This document shows positions 1 to 7,895 of a stretch of 11,581 nt of DNA, piece after piece. The DNA comes from Clostridiales bacterium UBA7044 (lineage in GTDB: Bacteria; Bacillota; Clostridia; Oscillospirales; Oscillospiraceae). The notes beneath the pieces are model-generated. The model saw nothing but the letters and a program-made list of their open reading frames with translations. It did no database searches and was not told the origin of the DNA. The stretch lies in contig DLAP01000068.1 in NCBI GenBank assembly GCA_002493965.1, positions 1 through 11,581 of the forward strand. The letters run 5' to 3'. How positions within the stretch are numbered: the first letter of the stretch is position 1; every line of letters starts with the position of its first letter. The position numbers and the translations under genes were made by a program.

Positions 1-56
1 ACTGGCTCAGAATGACATGGTTTTCCGACAGCCCCTTCCTTTTTTCACTTTCTCGC

Positions 57-85
57 TTGACAAGAAAGTCTCTCTTTTCTACAAT
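57..85 (+). promoter_or_regulatory. Sigma-A promoter upstream of the phosphate operon
   Basis: A perfect -35 box TTGACA (57-62) is followed by a 17-bp spacer and the -10 box TACAAT (80-85, 5 of 6 matches), giving an expected transcription start near 92. It points at the Na+/phosphate transporter, leaving a 5' UTR of about 100 bases. Positions 1-56 hold nothing I can identify. Confidence 0.75.
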
Positions 86-104
86 GCTAAATAGCCCCTC
101 CAGC

Positions 105-159
105 TTTACACGGATTTTACAAAACCATGATAACGAACTTGACGCCAGGCTCTTAAAAT
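105..159 (+). promoter_or_regulatory. Candidate Pho box and downstream promoter
   Basis: Two exact TTTACA hexamers lie at 105-110 and 116-121, exactly 11 bp apart. This is the spacing of the TT(A/C/T)A(C/T)A repeats bound by Bacillus PhoP. A TAAAAT that could serve as a -10 box lies at 154-159. With a start near 166, the repeats would sit in the -61 to -45 region where PhoP binds activated promoters. The third and fourth repeats expected at 127 and 138 are poor. The target genes (phosphate transporter, PhoB/PhoR-type pair) fit autoregulation, but the assignment is inference from motif spacing. Confidence 0.45.
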
Positions 160-195
160 GGGAATCATAAAAGAAAAATTGGAGGGAAATCCAGT

Positions 196-1956
196 ATGGA
201 TATTTTTCAGGTTCTCACGTTGATCGGCGGTCTGAGCCTGTTCCTGTTCGGCATGAGCATCATGGGGCAGTCCCTAGAGCGCCGGGCAGGCAGGAAACTG
301 CGTACCATTCTCGGCAAGCTGACCACCGGAAAAGCCGCAGGGCTTTTCACGGGACTTGTGGTCACGGCTGTCATTCAAAGCTCCTCCGCAACCACGGTGA
401 TGGTGGTGGGCTTTGTCAATTCCGGGCTGATGACCCTGCGGCAGGCCATCCATGTCATTATGGGTGCCAATGTGGGAACCACGGTAACGGCGTGGATCCT
501 AAGTCTTTCCGGCATTGACAGCGGCAATTTGTTCGTAGGGCTGCTAAAGCCCTCCTCCTTTGTTCCGGTGCTGTCCCTGGTGGGGATTGTCCTGTATCTG
601 TTCTGTAAGGACACAAAGAAAAAGGACACCGGTATGATCCTCCTGGGCTTCGCCACGCTGATGTTCGGCATGGAAACCATGTCGGGGTCTGTCCGGGGTC
701 TGGGAGATCTGCCCTGGTTTCAGAATCTGTTCCTCCTGTTCCGTAATCCCCTGCTGGGCGTGCTGGCAGGTGCTGCCGTCACGGCGGTGCTCCAATCCAG
801 TTCCGCCTCCGTAGGGCTTTTGCAGGCTCTGGCCGCTACCGGTCAGGTGTCCTACAGCGCGGCCATTCCCATTATTATGGGACAGAATATCGGCACCTGT
901 GTCACGGCCCTGCTTTCTTCCGTGGGCACCAACCAGAACGCCAAACGGGCAGCGCTGGTGCATCTAAGCTTCAATGTCATCGGAAGCGCCGTATGGCTGG
1001 CGGTATTCTGCCTCGTGAGGGCGCTTTTCGCCCCGATATTCTTTGGCGAGGCCGCAACCCTGCTGGGCATCGCGGTGATTCACACCGTGTTTAATGTCCT
1101 GTGTACGGTGCTGATGCTGCCGCTCACCGGTCTGCTGGAAGCCATGACCATGAAGCTGATCCCCGAAAAATCCCAAAAGGGAGGGGAATCGGAGCTGGAC
1201 GAGCGGCTGCTCAGTACCCCCTCCATCGCCCTCCAGCGGTGCCAGGATGTAGCCGGGGCCCTGGCAAACACCGCAATGGACGCTCTGCGGGAAAGCCTAA
1301 CCCTGGCGGAAAACTGGGACCCGGCCCTGGCCGAGCGCATTCACAAGCAGGAGGCGCTGACCGACCACTATGAGGATATTCTCAGCACCTACCTGCTGCG
1401 CCTGAGTGCCAGGCAGATCAGCCAGGAGGACAGCGCCGAAGCGGCCAAGCTGCTGAAGATCATCGGCGATCTGGAACGCATCGCCGACCACAGCGTCCAT
1501 CTGGCGGAATCCTTCGGGGAACTGCGAGAAAAGGACCTGACCCTTACCCGGGAGGCCCGGGGGGAATACGCGGTACTGTCCGGGGCCATCGGCGAGATTC
1601 TATCCCTCACTGCCTCCGCTTTTTTGGAGGGCGACGCCTCCGCCGCCCAGAGCGTGGAGCCTCTGGAGCAGGTCATCGACATTCTGAAGGAGAAAATGCG
1701 GACCTGTCACATTCTGCGGATGCAGGAGGGAAAATGCTCTGTGTCCGTGGGCTTTATCTGGTCGGATATTCTCACCGATCTTTCACGGGTGTCCGATCAC
1801 TGCTCCAATATCGCCGGATGTATGCTGGAGATTGGGGCGCCAAATCTAAATCTTCACGAATCCCTGCGGGAAACGCGCAGCGGCAGTCCCGACTTTCGTG
1901 TCCGGTTTGAGGAATATCGGCTCAAATACGCTCTGACAGGAGAAATCAAAACATAG
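196..1956 (+). CDS. Na+/phosphate cotransporter with C-terminal PhoU-like domain
   Basis: 586-aa inner-membrane symporter of the Na/Pi cotransporter (NptA/PNaS) family, expected to import inorganic phosphate with sodium. The N-terminal half (about 1-320) is a run of hydrophobic segments arranged as an inverted repeat. Each repeat carries the family signature QSSSA (residues 61-65 and 200-204), followed by a GxNxGT motif (about 90-95 and 229-234). The C-terminal part (about 345-560) is a soluble helical PhoU-like domain. No separate phoU gene is seen here, so this fused domain may supply that link to phosphate signalling. The ATG at 196 has GGAGGG ten bases upstream, and the protein opens directly with a membrane segment. 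The gene ends 15 bp before the response regulator, so the three genes probably form one operon. Full length, no damage seen. Family assignment is firm; regulatory coupling is inferred. Confidence 0.93.
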   Translation: MDIFQVLTLIGGLSLFLFGMSIMGQSLERRAGRKLRTILGKLTTGKAAGLFTGLVVTAVIQSSSATTVMVVGFVNSGLMTLRQAIHVIMGANVGTTVTAWILSLSGIDSGNLFVGLLKPSSFVPVLSLVGIVLYLFCKDTKKKDTGMILLGFATLMFGMETMSGSVRGLGDLPWFQNLFLLFRNPLLGVLAGAAVTAVLQSSSASVGLLQALAATGQVSYSAAIPIIMGQNIGTCVTALLSSVGTNQNAKRAALVHLSFNVIGSAVWLAVFCLVRALFAPIFFGEAATLLGIAVIHTVFNVLCTVLMLPLTGLLEAMTMKLIPEKSQKGGESELDERLLSTPSIALQRCQDVAGALANTAMDALRESLTLAENWDPALAERIHKQEALTDHYEDILSTYLLRLSARQISQEDSAEAAKLLKIIGDLERIADHSVHLAESFGELREKDLTLTREARGEYAVLSGAIGEILSLTASAFLEGDASAAQSVEPLEQVIDILKEKMRTCHILRMQEGKCSVSVGFIWSDILTDLSRVSDHCSNIAGCMLEIGAPNLNLHESLRETRSGSPDFRVRFEEYRLKYALTGEIKT

Positions 1957-1971
1957 GAAACAGGTGACATT

Positions 1972-2646
1972 ATGATTTACTGTGTAGAAGACGATTCGGG
2001 AATCCGGGATCTGATCCTCTATACCCTGAACGCCTCCGGGCTGGAGGCCATGGGGTTTGAGGACGGCGAAGGGCTGTTTTCCGCTCTGAAGCAGCGCCTT
2101 CCGGAACTGATTCTGTTGGATATCATGCTTCCTGGAGAAGACGGCATTACCATTTTGAAAAAACTGCGCCGAAATTCCGTCACGGAGGGGCTTCCGGTCA
2201 TTCTGGCCAGCGCCAAAGGCACAGAATACGATAAGGTCATCGGGCTGGATCTGGGGGCGGACGACTATCTGGCCAAGCCCTTTGGCATGATGGAAATGGT
2301 ATCCCGGGTGAAGGCCGTGCTTCGCAGATCCGGGACGAGGGATTCCGCCCGGATTCTCCGCCTGGGAGAAGTGGAAATGAACACGCCCAATCATACCGTT
2401 TTCGCAGGCGGCAGCCGGGTGGAACTGACCTTGAAGGAATACGCGCTGCTCCAGCTGTTTTTGGAAAATCCCGGCCAGGTATTTACCCGGGATGTGCTCT
2501 TTGACCGGATCTGGGGTGTGGACTTTGCCGGGGAGAGCCGAACCGTGGATGTGCATATCGCTACGCTCCGAACCAAGCTGGGAAAATGGGGCGGGTACAT
2601 CCAAACGGTGCGGGGCCTGGGCTACCGGATGGAGGAAACCCCATGA
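1972..2646 (+). CDS. OmpR-family response regulator, PhoB/PhoP-type
   Basis: 224-aa two-component response regulator. The receiver domain (1-118) has the acidic pair near E6-D8, the phospho-acceptor D50 in LLDIMLP, S80 and the conserved K102 in LAKPF. The C-terminal winged helix (about 128-220) has the OmpR/PhoB features GESRTVDVHI for the recognition helix and RGLGYR in the wing. It should bind DNA direct repeats as a dimer once phosphorylated by the kinase encoded next. The start is 15 bp after the transporter stop, with an AGGTGA-like ribosome binding site. The last four bases (ATGA) overlap the kinase start, which indicates translational coupling. Linkage to a phosphate transporter and a PhoR-type kinase argues for control of the Pho response. 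The domain call is secure; the Pho specificity is contextual. Confidence 0.92.
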   Translation: MIYCVEDDSGIRDLILYTLNASGLEAMGFEDGEGLFSALKQRLPELILLDIMLPGEDGITILKKLRRNSVTEGLPVILASAKGTEYDKVIGLDLGADDYLAKPFGMMEMVSRVKAVLRRSGTRDSARILRLGEVEMNTPNHTVFAGGSRVELTLKEYALLQLFLENPGQVFTRDVLFDRIWGVDFAGESRTVDVHIATLRTKLGKWGGYIQTVRGLGYRMEETP

Positions 2647-4298
2647 CGAAACGAATCTTTCGCACGATTCTTGGTGTGGCGGTCTGTATGTTCCTCGCCT
2701 CGGCGCTGTTATTTCTTACAGTGCTCTACGATTATTTTTCCGGTGTTCAGCAGGCCCATCTCAAAACCCAGTTAATGCTGGCATCCCAGGGAGTTTCCCA
2801 TGAGGGCGCGGGGTATTTTGAAGGCTTGGACCTGGCAGGCTACCGGATCACCTGGATCGGCACAGACGGCGGCGTGCTGTATGACAGCGTCTCCGACCCT
2901 CAGGAAATGGAAAACCACTTTGCCCGGGAGGAAGTGAAGCAGGCCCTTTCGGAAGGCTACGGGGAAAGCAGCCGCTACTCCCCCACCCTGACCCGGCGAT
3001 ACCTGTACAGCGCCAAACGTCTGTCGGACGGCACCGTCCTGCGGCTTTCCGTCACCCAAAACTCCCTCTTTGTCCTGACTTTGGGAATGCTCCAACCCAT
3101 CTGCGTGGTGTTCGCGGCAGCGCTGCTTCTGTCCACCCTTCTGGCATCCCACTTATCCAAAAAAATTGCCGATCCCATCAACCATCTGGATCTGGACGCG
3201 CCGCTGCATAACCACGTCTACGAAGAACTTACTCCCCTGCTTCATCGTCTGGATCTCCAGCAGAGGCAGATCCGCAATCAGGAAAACCAGCTGAAACGGA
3301 AGCAAACTGAATTTGAAGCCCTGACAAAGGGAATGACCGAGGGCATTGTGCTGCTGGACTGCAAGGGGTTTCTTCTGAGCAGCAATCCGGCGGCGGACAG
3401 GCTCTTCCATACCGGGGAAGACGCTTTGGGGAAGCATATTCTGTCCATCTATCCCAGTCCTGTCCTTTCGAATCTCCTGACCGGAGCGGGAAGCGGCATT
3501 TACACGGAAGAAGTTCTTTCTCTGGAAAGCCGGACCTACCGTCTGACTGCCAGTCCTGTCATGGAAGGCGGCCTCATTCACGGTATCGTTTTACTTGCGC
3601 TGGATGTGACAGAAAAGGAAAGTCTGGAAAAGCTGCGGCGGGAGTTTACCGCAAATGTCTCCCATGAACTGAAAACGCCCCTGCACACCATCTCCGGCTG
3701 CGGGGAGCTGCTGGCAAACGGCATGGTAACGCCGGAGGATATCCCGGCCTTCTCCAAGCGGATCTACACGGAATCCCAGCGCATGATCCGTCTGGTGGAG
3801 GATATTATCAGCCTGTCCCATCTGGATGAGGGCGCCGGGGATCTGCAGTGGGAGGACGTGGATCTCTTCGCCCTTGCGGAAAAAACCATATCCGCCCTGA
3901 GTCCGGAGGCACAAAGGGCAGGCGTTGCAATCAAGCTGGAGGGAGAAAAGACCATTCTGTATGGCATTTCCCAGCTTCTTGGCAGCATCGTATATAATCT
4001 CTGTGACAACGCCATCAAATATAACCGGGAGGGCGGCAGCGTCACGGTTTCCGTCAAGGAGGAAGAAGATGCCCTTGCGCTGTGCGTGGCCGATACGGGC
4101 ATCGGAATCCCGGCGGCAGATCAGTCCCGGATTTTCGAGCGTTTCTACCGGGTAGACAAAAGCCACTCCAGGGAAATCGGCGGCACCGGGCTGGGACTAT
4201 CCATTGTCAAGCACGCCGCCCGCCTCCACGGCGGTGCCATCACCGTGGACAGCGTTCTGGGAGAAGGCACTACCATTACTGTCCGCTTTCCAAAATAA
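2643..4298 (+). CDS. PhoR-type membrane sensor histidine kinase
   Basis: 551-aa sensor kinase, the cognate partner of the preceding regulator. Order of parts: transmembrane helix 1 (about 8-30), an extracytoplasmic sensing region (about 31-145), transmembrane helix 2 (about 146-168), a linker with a charged coiled coil (about 195-228), a PAS domain (about 228-325), then HisKA and HATPase domains. The phospho-acceptor is H341 in NVSHELKTPL. The N box is CDNAIKYN (N456), G1 is DTGIGIP (484-490), the F box is FERFYRV, and G2 is GGTGLGLS (513-520). I start it at the ATG at 2643, which overlaps the regulator stop as ATGA. An upstream in-frame ATG at 2586 would lie deep inside the regulator gene and add 19 residues with no sign of being a signal sequence. 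TM-periplasm-TM-PAS-kinase is the usual PhoR layout. The ligand is not deducible from sequence. Confidence 0.92.
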   Translation: MTKRIFRTILGVAVCMFLASALLFLTVLYDYFSGVQQAHLKTQLMLASQGVSHEGAGYFEGLDLAGYRITWIGTDGGVLYDSVSDPQEMENHFAREEVKQALSEGYGESSRYSPTLTRRYLYSAKRLSDGTVLRLSVTQNSLFVLTLGMLQPICVVFAAALLLSTLLASHLSKKIADPINHLDLDAPLHNHVYEELTPLLHRLDLQQRQIRNQENQLKRKQTEFEALTKGMTEGIVLLDCKGFLLSSNPAADRLFHTGEDALGKHILSIYPSPVLSNLLTGAGSGIYTEEVLSLESRTYRLTASPVMEGGLIHGIVLLALDVTEKESLEKLRREFTANVSHELKTPLHTISGCGELLANGMVTPEDIPAFSKRIYTESQRMIRLVEDIISLSHLDEGAGDLQWEDVDLFALAEKTISALSPEAQRAGVAIKLEGEKTILYGISQLLGSIVYNLCDNAIKYNREGGSVTVSVKEEEDALALCVADTGIGIPAADQSRIFERFYRVDKSHSREIGGTGLGLSIVKHAARLHGGAITVDSVLGEGTTITVRFPK

Positions 4299-4334
4299 AA
4301 ACCACCCCAGGAAGAACCTCCTGGGGTGGTTTTC
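4297..4334. terminator. Bidirectional intrinsic terminator
   Basis: A perfect 12-bp GC-rich stem (4301-4312 with 4319-4330, loop AGAACC) is flanked by A residues on the left and T residues on the right. It can therefore stop transcription from the kinase on the plus strand and from the P-loop gene on the minus strand. It begins at the kinase stop codon. Confidence 0.85.
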
Positions 4335-4345
4335 ATGTAGAAGTC

Positions 4346-4753
4346 TTACATATACTGCTTCATGCTTTCGGAAGCGTTTGCAGGATCCTCGGAAATGGTG
4401 ATGGTGATTTCCATGCTGTTATCAGCGGCAAACTTGGCACACCAGGCAACGAACTCCTCTGCGGCGGCTTTATCACTGCCAATGGTCTTGTACAGGTTGT
4501 CAATAAACACGTCCGTAATGTCAAAGTTACCGGCGTGCAGGCCGCTGATGAAGCCCTTGAGCATCTCGGAAGAGCAGATGCCATACTCCTGAGAGTCAAC
4601 CAGCCGCACCTTATAGGTGACATCATAGGTCAGCTTTCTGCCATACTCGATGCAGACCACATCGCCGTGGGCTTCCGCCACAGCCGCGTGGATCGCGTCG
4701 ATCAGCTTCTTCGTCTTACCAGTGCCCTTCAGGCCCATAATCACATGAATCAT
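4346..4753 (-). CDS. Small P-loop ATPase-like protein of unknown function
   Basis: 135-aa soluble protein. A Walker A motif GLKGTGKT lies at residues 7-14, just after the first beta strand. A Walker B-like hydrophobic strand ending in aspartate (VFID, 82-85) follows, so it resembles a minimal ATP- or GTP-binding domain of about half the usual size. No further domain, membrane segment or signal peptide is seen. I set the start at the ATG at 4753 because AAAGGAGG lies eight bases upstream and the P-loop then falls at residue 7. A longer frame begins at 4825 but runs through the promoter. The gene stands alone, with its own promoter on one side and a terminator on the other. I recall similar short proteins as conserved hypotheticals in Clostridia, sometimes labelled ATP-binding or PilT-like. 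The true substrate and partner are unknown. Confidence 0.8.
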   Translation of the reverse strand: MIHVIMGLKGTGKTKKLIDAIHAAVAEAHGDVVCIEYGRKLTYDVTYKVRLVDSQEYGICSSEMLKGFISGLHAGNFDITDVFIDNLYKTIGSDKAAAEEFVAWCAKFAADNSMEITITISEDPANASESMKQYM

Positions 4754-4796
4754 CGGAATGTCCTCCTTTGGTTGCCACATTTTTTGGCTTGCCTTC

Positions 4797-4825
4797 ATTC
4801 TACCAGCAATCGGGAAAATTTGCAA
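4797..4825 (-). promoter_or_regulatory. Promoter of the P-loop gene
   Basis: On the minus strand, -35 TTGCAA (4820-4825), a 17-bp spacer and -10 TAGAAT (4797-4802, 5 of 6). A TGG immediately before the -10 makes it an extended -10 promoter. The expected start is about 35-40 bases before the ATG. Confidence 0.7.
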
Positions 4826-4862
4826 CTACTATTTTAAGTTCCGCAGAGAGAATTTTTCTGCC

Positions 4863-4895
4863 AAAAATGGAGAGCGCTCAGGCTCTCCATTTTTT
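4863..4895. terminator. Intrinsic terminator after pgi
   Basis: Stem of 9 bp (4867-4875 with 4882-4890, loop GCTCAG), extended by A-T pairs to 4863-4894. It ends in T runs in both directions. It lies directly after the pgi stop codon and can also work from the other strand. Confidence 0.85.
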
Positions 4896-4896
4896 C

Positions 4897-6201
4897 TTAC
4901 TTTTCGTAACCAGGCTTGCCCAGCAGGTGGAACATATTGCGCTTATACAGCTCCACACCGGGCTGGTTAAAGGGGTTGACGCCCAGAATGTAGGCGGACA
5001 CACCGCAGCACAGCTCCAGGAAGAAGAACATCTCGCCCACCTTCCGGTCGTTCAGTTCGCCGCACTCCATGGTGATGACAGGCACGCCGCCGTCCACATG
5101 GGCCGCCACGGTGCCCAGGTATGCCTTCTCATCTACAAAGTCCAGAGTCTTCCCTTCCAGGTAGTTCAGGCCGTCCAGATTCTTGTAGTCCCCGCCGATG
5201 GTGTAGATCTGCTTGGGGGCGTCAAAGCGGACCATAGTCTCGAAGATATTCCGCTCGCCGGACTGGATCATCTGGCCCAGGGAGTGAAGATCGGCGGTAA
5301 ACTCGGCAGTGACCGGGAAAATGCCCTTGCCGTCCTTGCCCTCGGACTCACCGAACAGCTGCTGCCACCAGCCGCCAAACATCTTAAAGCCCGGCTCATA
5401 GGACTCGAAAATTTCCATAGCCTTGCCATTGCGGTACATAAGGTTCCGCACAGCGGCATACTGCCACACGGGGTTTTCGAAAGAGCGCAGATCGTATTCT
5501 TCCTTGGCGTCCATGGCGCCGTTCAGCATGGCCATGATATCCACGCCCGCCACAGCCATGGGCAGCAGGCCCACGGGGGTCAGCACGGAGAACCGGCCGC
5601 CGGCACTTGGGGGGATCACGAAGGACTCCCAGCCCTCTTCCGTGGCCATCTGCCGCAGAGCGCCCTTACCGGGGTCGGTAACGGCATAGATCCGACGGTT
5701 AGCTTCGTCGGTGCCGTACTTCCGCTCCAGGAGCCACCTTAGGCCCCGGAAGGCAATGGCAGGCTCGGTGGTGGTGCCGGACTTAGAGATCACAATGACG
5801 GAGAAGTCCTTATTTTCCAGCAGCCGCATCAGTTCATTCCAGTGGCGGGTGCTCAGGCCATTGCCGGCAAAGAAAATCTGGGGATTGCCCTTGCCCTTAC
5901 CAATATTGTGGTTGGGACCCTGCAGCAGCTCAATGGCAGCCCGGGGGCCAAGATAAGAACCGCCGATGCCCACCACGACGCACACGTCGCTGTCACTGCG
6001 GATCTTTTCCGCGGATTTCAGGATCCGAGTAATTTCCTCGGTGGGCTCCCGGGTGGGAAGATTCAGCCAGCCCAGGAAATCGTTGCCCTCACCGGTGCCA
6101 TCCATCAGGGTAGCGTGGGCGGCGGCAACCTCATTTTCCATCGCCAGCAGATTGGGCAGAGAAAGCTGACCCCATACGTTGGAGATATCAACTTTGATCA
6201 T
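4897..6201 (-). CDS. pgi: Glucose-6-phosphate isomerase
   Basis: 434-aa cytosolic enzyme interconverting glucose 6-phosphate and fructose 6-phosphate, the second step of glycolysis. Two SIS sugar-isomerase domains are visible. GIGGSYLGP lies near residues 78-86, the phosphate-binding loop SKSGTTTEP near 139-147, the catalytic glutamate in FGESEGKDG near 285, and the active-site histidine in DLHSLGQ near 306. The C-terminal family signature with NQPGVELYK holds the catalytic lysine. The length matches the short Bacillus/Clostridium form rather than the 550-aa enterobacterial form. I choose the ATG at 6201; a GTG four codons upstream (6213) sits too close to the AAAGGAC site. That leaves a somewhat long 13-base spacer, so the start is slightly uncertain. 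It is divergent from the glucokinase, which supplies its substrate. Confidence 0.96.
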   Translation of the reverse strand: MIKVDISNVWGQLSLPNLLAMENEVAAAHATLMDGTGEGNDFLGWLNLPTREPTEEITRILKSAEKIRSDSDVCVVVGIGGSYLGPRAAIELLQGPNHNIGKGKGNPQIFFAGNGLSTRHWNELMRLLENKDFSVIVISKSGTTTEPAIAFRGLRWLLERKYGTDEANRRIYAVTDPGKGALRQMATEEGWESFVIPPSAGGRFSVLTPVGLLPMAVAGVDIMAMLNGAMDAKEEYDLRSFENPVWQYAAVRNLMYRNGKAMEIFESYEPGFKMFGGWWQQLFGESEGKDGKGIFPVTAEFTADLHSLGQMIQSGERNIFETMVRFDAPKQIYTIGGDYKNLDGLNYLEGKTLDFVDEKAYLGTVAAHVDGGVPVITMECGELNDRKVGEMFFFLELCCGVSAYILGVNPFNQPGVELYKRNMFHLLGKPGYEK

Positions 6202-6246
6202 GTAGTGAAACACGTCCTTTCATTTTTATGCCATGATACGGTCTCT

Positions 6247-6275
6247 ATGTTACCGCAGATTTTCAAAAAACGCAA
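6247..6275 (-). promoter_or_regulatory. Probable pgi promoter
   Basis: On the minus strand, -10 TAACAT (6247-6252, 4 of 6), a 17-bp spacer and a weak -35 TTGCGT (6270-6275, 3 of 6). The position fits pgi, but the match is moderate. The rest of the divergent region (6276-6380) is AT-rich, with an 8-bp palindrome CTCCGGAG at 6336-6343 and no operator I can name. Confidence 0.45.
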
Positions 6276-6380
6276 GTCCCACCCACAAACTTTTAAAGAT
6301 TTTTTTATAAACTGCCCGTTGTTTTCTGTACCTTCCTCCGGAGCCTGGGATCTTCTTCCCAAAAAATTTTCATTCCCCTC

Positions 6381-6408
6381 TGGCTTTTTTCGTCAGGATA
6401 TGTATAAT
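6381..6408 (+). promoter_or_regulatory. Promoter of the glucokinase gene
   Basis: A perfect -10 box TATAAT at 6403-6408 lies about 31 bp before the ATG. The -35 region (TGGCTT, 6381-6386, 16-bp spacer) is poor, so the promoter may depend on an activator or on the strong -10. An AGGAGG site at 6425-6430 serves the start at 6439. Confidence 0.6.
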
Positions 6409-6438
6409 AGAGATAATGTACTTTAGGAGGTAGAAACC

Positions 6439-7386
6439 ATGAAATATGGCTTTGGCATTGATTTGGGCGGCACCACCGTCAAAATCGCTTACTTTGATGA
6501 AACCGGCAAAATGCTTCATAAATGGGAGATCCCCACGGTAACAGCAGACGGCGGCTCCCGGATTCTCCCCGACATTGCCGCTTCCGTGCATCAATTTATT
6601 GCGGACAATTCCATTGACCCCGCTTCCATTCTGGGCCTTGGTATCGGCGTTCCCGGCCCTGTCAATGCAAAGGGTGTGGTCAACCGCTGCGTCAACCTGG
6701 GCTGGGGTGTGTTTAACATTGCCGAGGAGCTTTCGTCCCTCACCGGCTTCCCGGTAAAGGCGGGCAACGACGCCAACGTGGCCGCTCTGGGCGAATTTTG
6801 GAAGGGCGGCGGCCGTGGCTGTGACAACATGGTCTTCGTCACCCTGGGCACCGGCGTGGGCGGCGGTATCGTGGTAGAGGGAAATCTGCTCCACGGCGCC
6901 CATGGCTCCGGCGCGGAAATCGGCCATCTGGTTCTCAACCGGAACGAGACCCGTACCTGTGGCTGCGGCAAACGGGGCTGTGTGGAGCAGTATTGCTCTG
7001 CCACCGGCATCGTACAGGTGGCAAAGGACTACTTAGCATCCACGGACGCTCCCAGCGCTCTGCGTGTCCTGGAAAGCTTCACCTGCAAAGATGTTTTTGA
7101 CGCCGCCAAGGCGGGAGACGCTTCCGCTGCGGCCATTCTGGATCAGGTTTACGCCTACATGGGCGAGTTCCTTGGGAATGTCTGCTCCGTGGTAAACCCC
7201 GAGGTGGTGGTCATCGGCGGCGGTGTCAGCAAGGCGGGCAATATGCTCATTGAGGGCATCGAGCCTTACTTTAAGAAGTACGTCTTCCACGCCGCCGCAG
7301 GGGCGAAATTCGCTCTGGCCTCTCTGGGCAACGACGCCGGCGCTTACGGCGCTTTCAAACTGGCTCTGGACGCCTTCGGGAAGTAA
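6439..7386 (+). CDS. ROK-family glucokinase
   Basis: 315-aa sugar kinase of the ROK group, most likely phosphorylating glucose with ATP to glucose 6-phosphate. The N-terminal phosphate-1 motif DLGGTTVK lies at 8-15. The catalytic base is D111 in AGNDANVAALGE. The phosphate-2 motif LGTGVGGG lies at 136-143, and the sugar-contacting E160 and H163 are in EIGH. The ROK zinc site comprises H163 with C174, C176 and C181 in CGCGKRGC. A GGGVSK adenosine motif follows near 255. No N-terminal helix-turn-helix is present, so it is an enzyme and not a ROK repressor. The ATG has an ideal AGGAGG eight bases upstream. Divergence from pgi supports glucose as substrate, though N-acetylmannosamine or fructose kinases share these motifs. 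It probably shares a transcript with the next gene, 38 bp downstream. Confidence 0.93.
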   Translation: MKYGFGIDLGGTTVKIAYFDETGKMLHKWEIPTVTADGGSRILPDIAASVHQFIADNSIDPASILGLGIGVPGPVNAKGVVNRCVNLGWGVFNIAEELSSLTGFPVKAGNDANVAALGEFWKGGGRGCDNMVFVTLGTGVGGGIVVEGNLLHGAHGSGAEIGHLVLNRNETRTCGCGKRGCVEQYCSATGIVQVAKDYLASTDAPSALRVLESFTCKDVFDAAKAGDASAAAILDQVYAYMGEFLGNVCSVVNPEVVVIGGGVSKAGNMLIEGIEPYFKKYVFHAAAGAKFALASLGNDAGAYGAFKLALDAFGK

Positions 7387-7424
7387 CGGTATACCGGCAA
7401 ACATTTTGAAAGGCAGGCATTCCC

Positions 7425-7895
7425 ATGAAGCTACTGTTTAAGCAGCGTATGTTCTCCTGGTTCGACAGCTATGACATCTACTATGAAAATGGCGCCACTG
7501 CCTACACCGTAAAGGGACAGCTGTCCTGGGGGCATTGCCTGAAAATCTTTGACGCCCGTGGGGCGGAGGTTGGCACCGTGAGAGAACGAGTGCTGACCCT
7601 GCTTCCCCAGTTTGAGGTCTACGCGGGCGACCGGTATCTTGGTGCCATCCGGAAGGAATTCTCCCTCTTCACCCCCAGGTATGATATCGGCTTTCTGGGC
7701 TGGCAGGTGGAGGGAAGCTTCCTGGAATGGGACTACACCGTCCGCAGCGCCGCAGGTCAGACCGTGGCGGTAGTTTCCAAGGAGCTGTTCCACTGGACGG
7801 ACACCTATGTGATCGACGTAGCAAATCCAGCGGACGCCCTCCCCGCTCTGATGCTGGTGCTTGCCATCGACGCGGAGAAATGCTCCCGAAATTAA
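7425..7895 (+). CDS. LURP-one-related / YxjI-like protein
   Basis: 156-aa protein of the LURP-one-related (LOR) family, which shares the Tubby C-terminal beta-barrel fold. Family-like features are the opening KLLFKQRMFSWFDSYDIY, the repeated beta hairpins with G-x-V-x-G, the central GWQVEG...WDYTV stretch, and the end motif HWTDTYVID followed by a hydrophobic helix (LPALMLVLAID). No catalytic residues, signal peptide or classic transmembrane segment are seen. The fold is known to bind membrane lipid in Tubby proteins, but the bacterial role is not established. It follows the glucokinase by 38 bp with an AAAGGCAGG ribosome binding site, so co-transcription is likely. Its stop codon TAA lies within a TTAA directly at the edge of foldback repeat copy 1. 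Confidence 0.85.
   Translation: MKLLFKQRMFSWFDSYDIYYENGATAYTVKGQLSWGHCLKIFDARGAEVGTVRERVLTLLPQFEVYAGDRYLGAIRKEFSLFTPRYDIGFLGWQVEGSFLEWDYTVRSAAGQTVAVVSKELFHWTDTYVIDVANPADALPALMLVLAIDAEKCSRN

Noticed and set aside
139..144. TTGACG as an alternative -35 box for the phosphate operon
   Set aside because: No acceptable -10 at 16-18 bp spacing; the TAAAAT at 154 is only 9 bp away.
1846..2604. 252-codon open frame on the minus strand
   Set aside because: Lies wholly antisense to the response regulator and the transporter end, both with clear family motifs; no recognisable domain and no ribosome binding site.
4768..5742. 324-codon open frame on the plus strand
   Set aside because: Shadow of pgi: antisense to a gene with intact catalytic motifs; His/Gln/Ala-rich composition typical of an antisense frame.
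6211..6213. GTG as the start of pgi
   Set aside because: It is only two bases from the AAAGGAC site, too close to be used; the ATG at 6201 gives a more usual N-terminus.
7387..7396. CGGTATACCG palindrome after the glucokinase stop
   Set aside because: Ten-base palindrome without a loop, T run or second copy; too little to call an operator or terminator.
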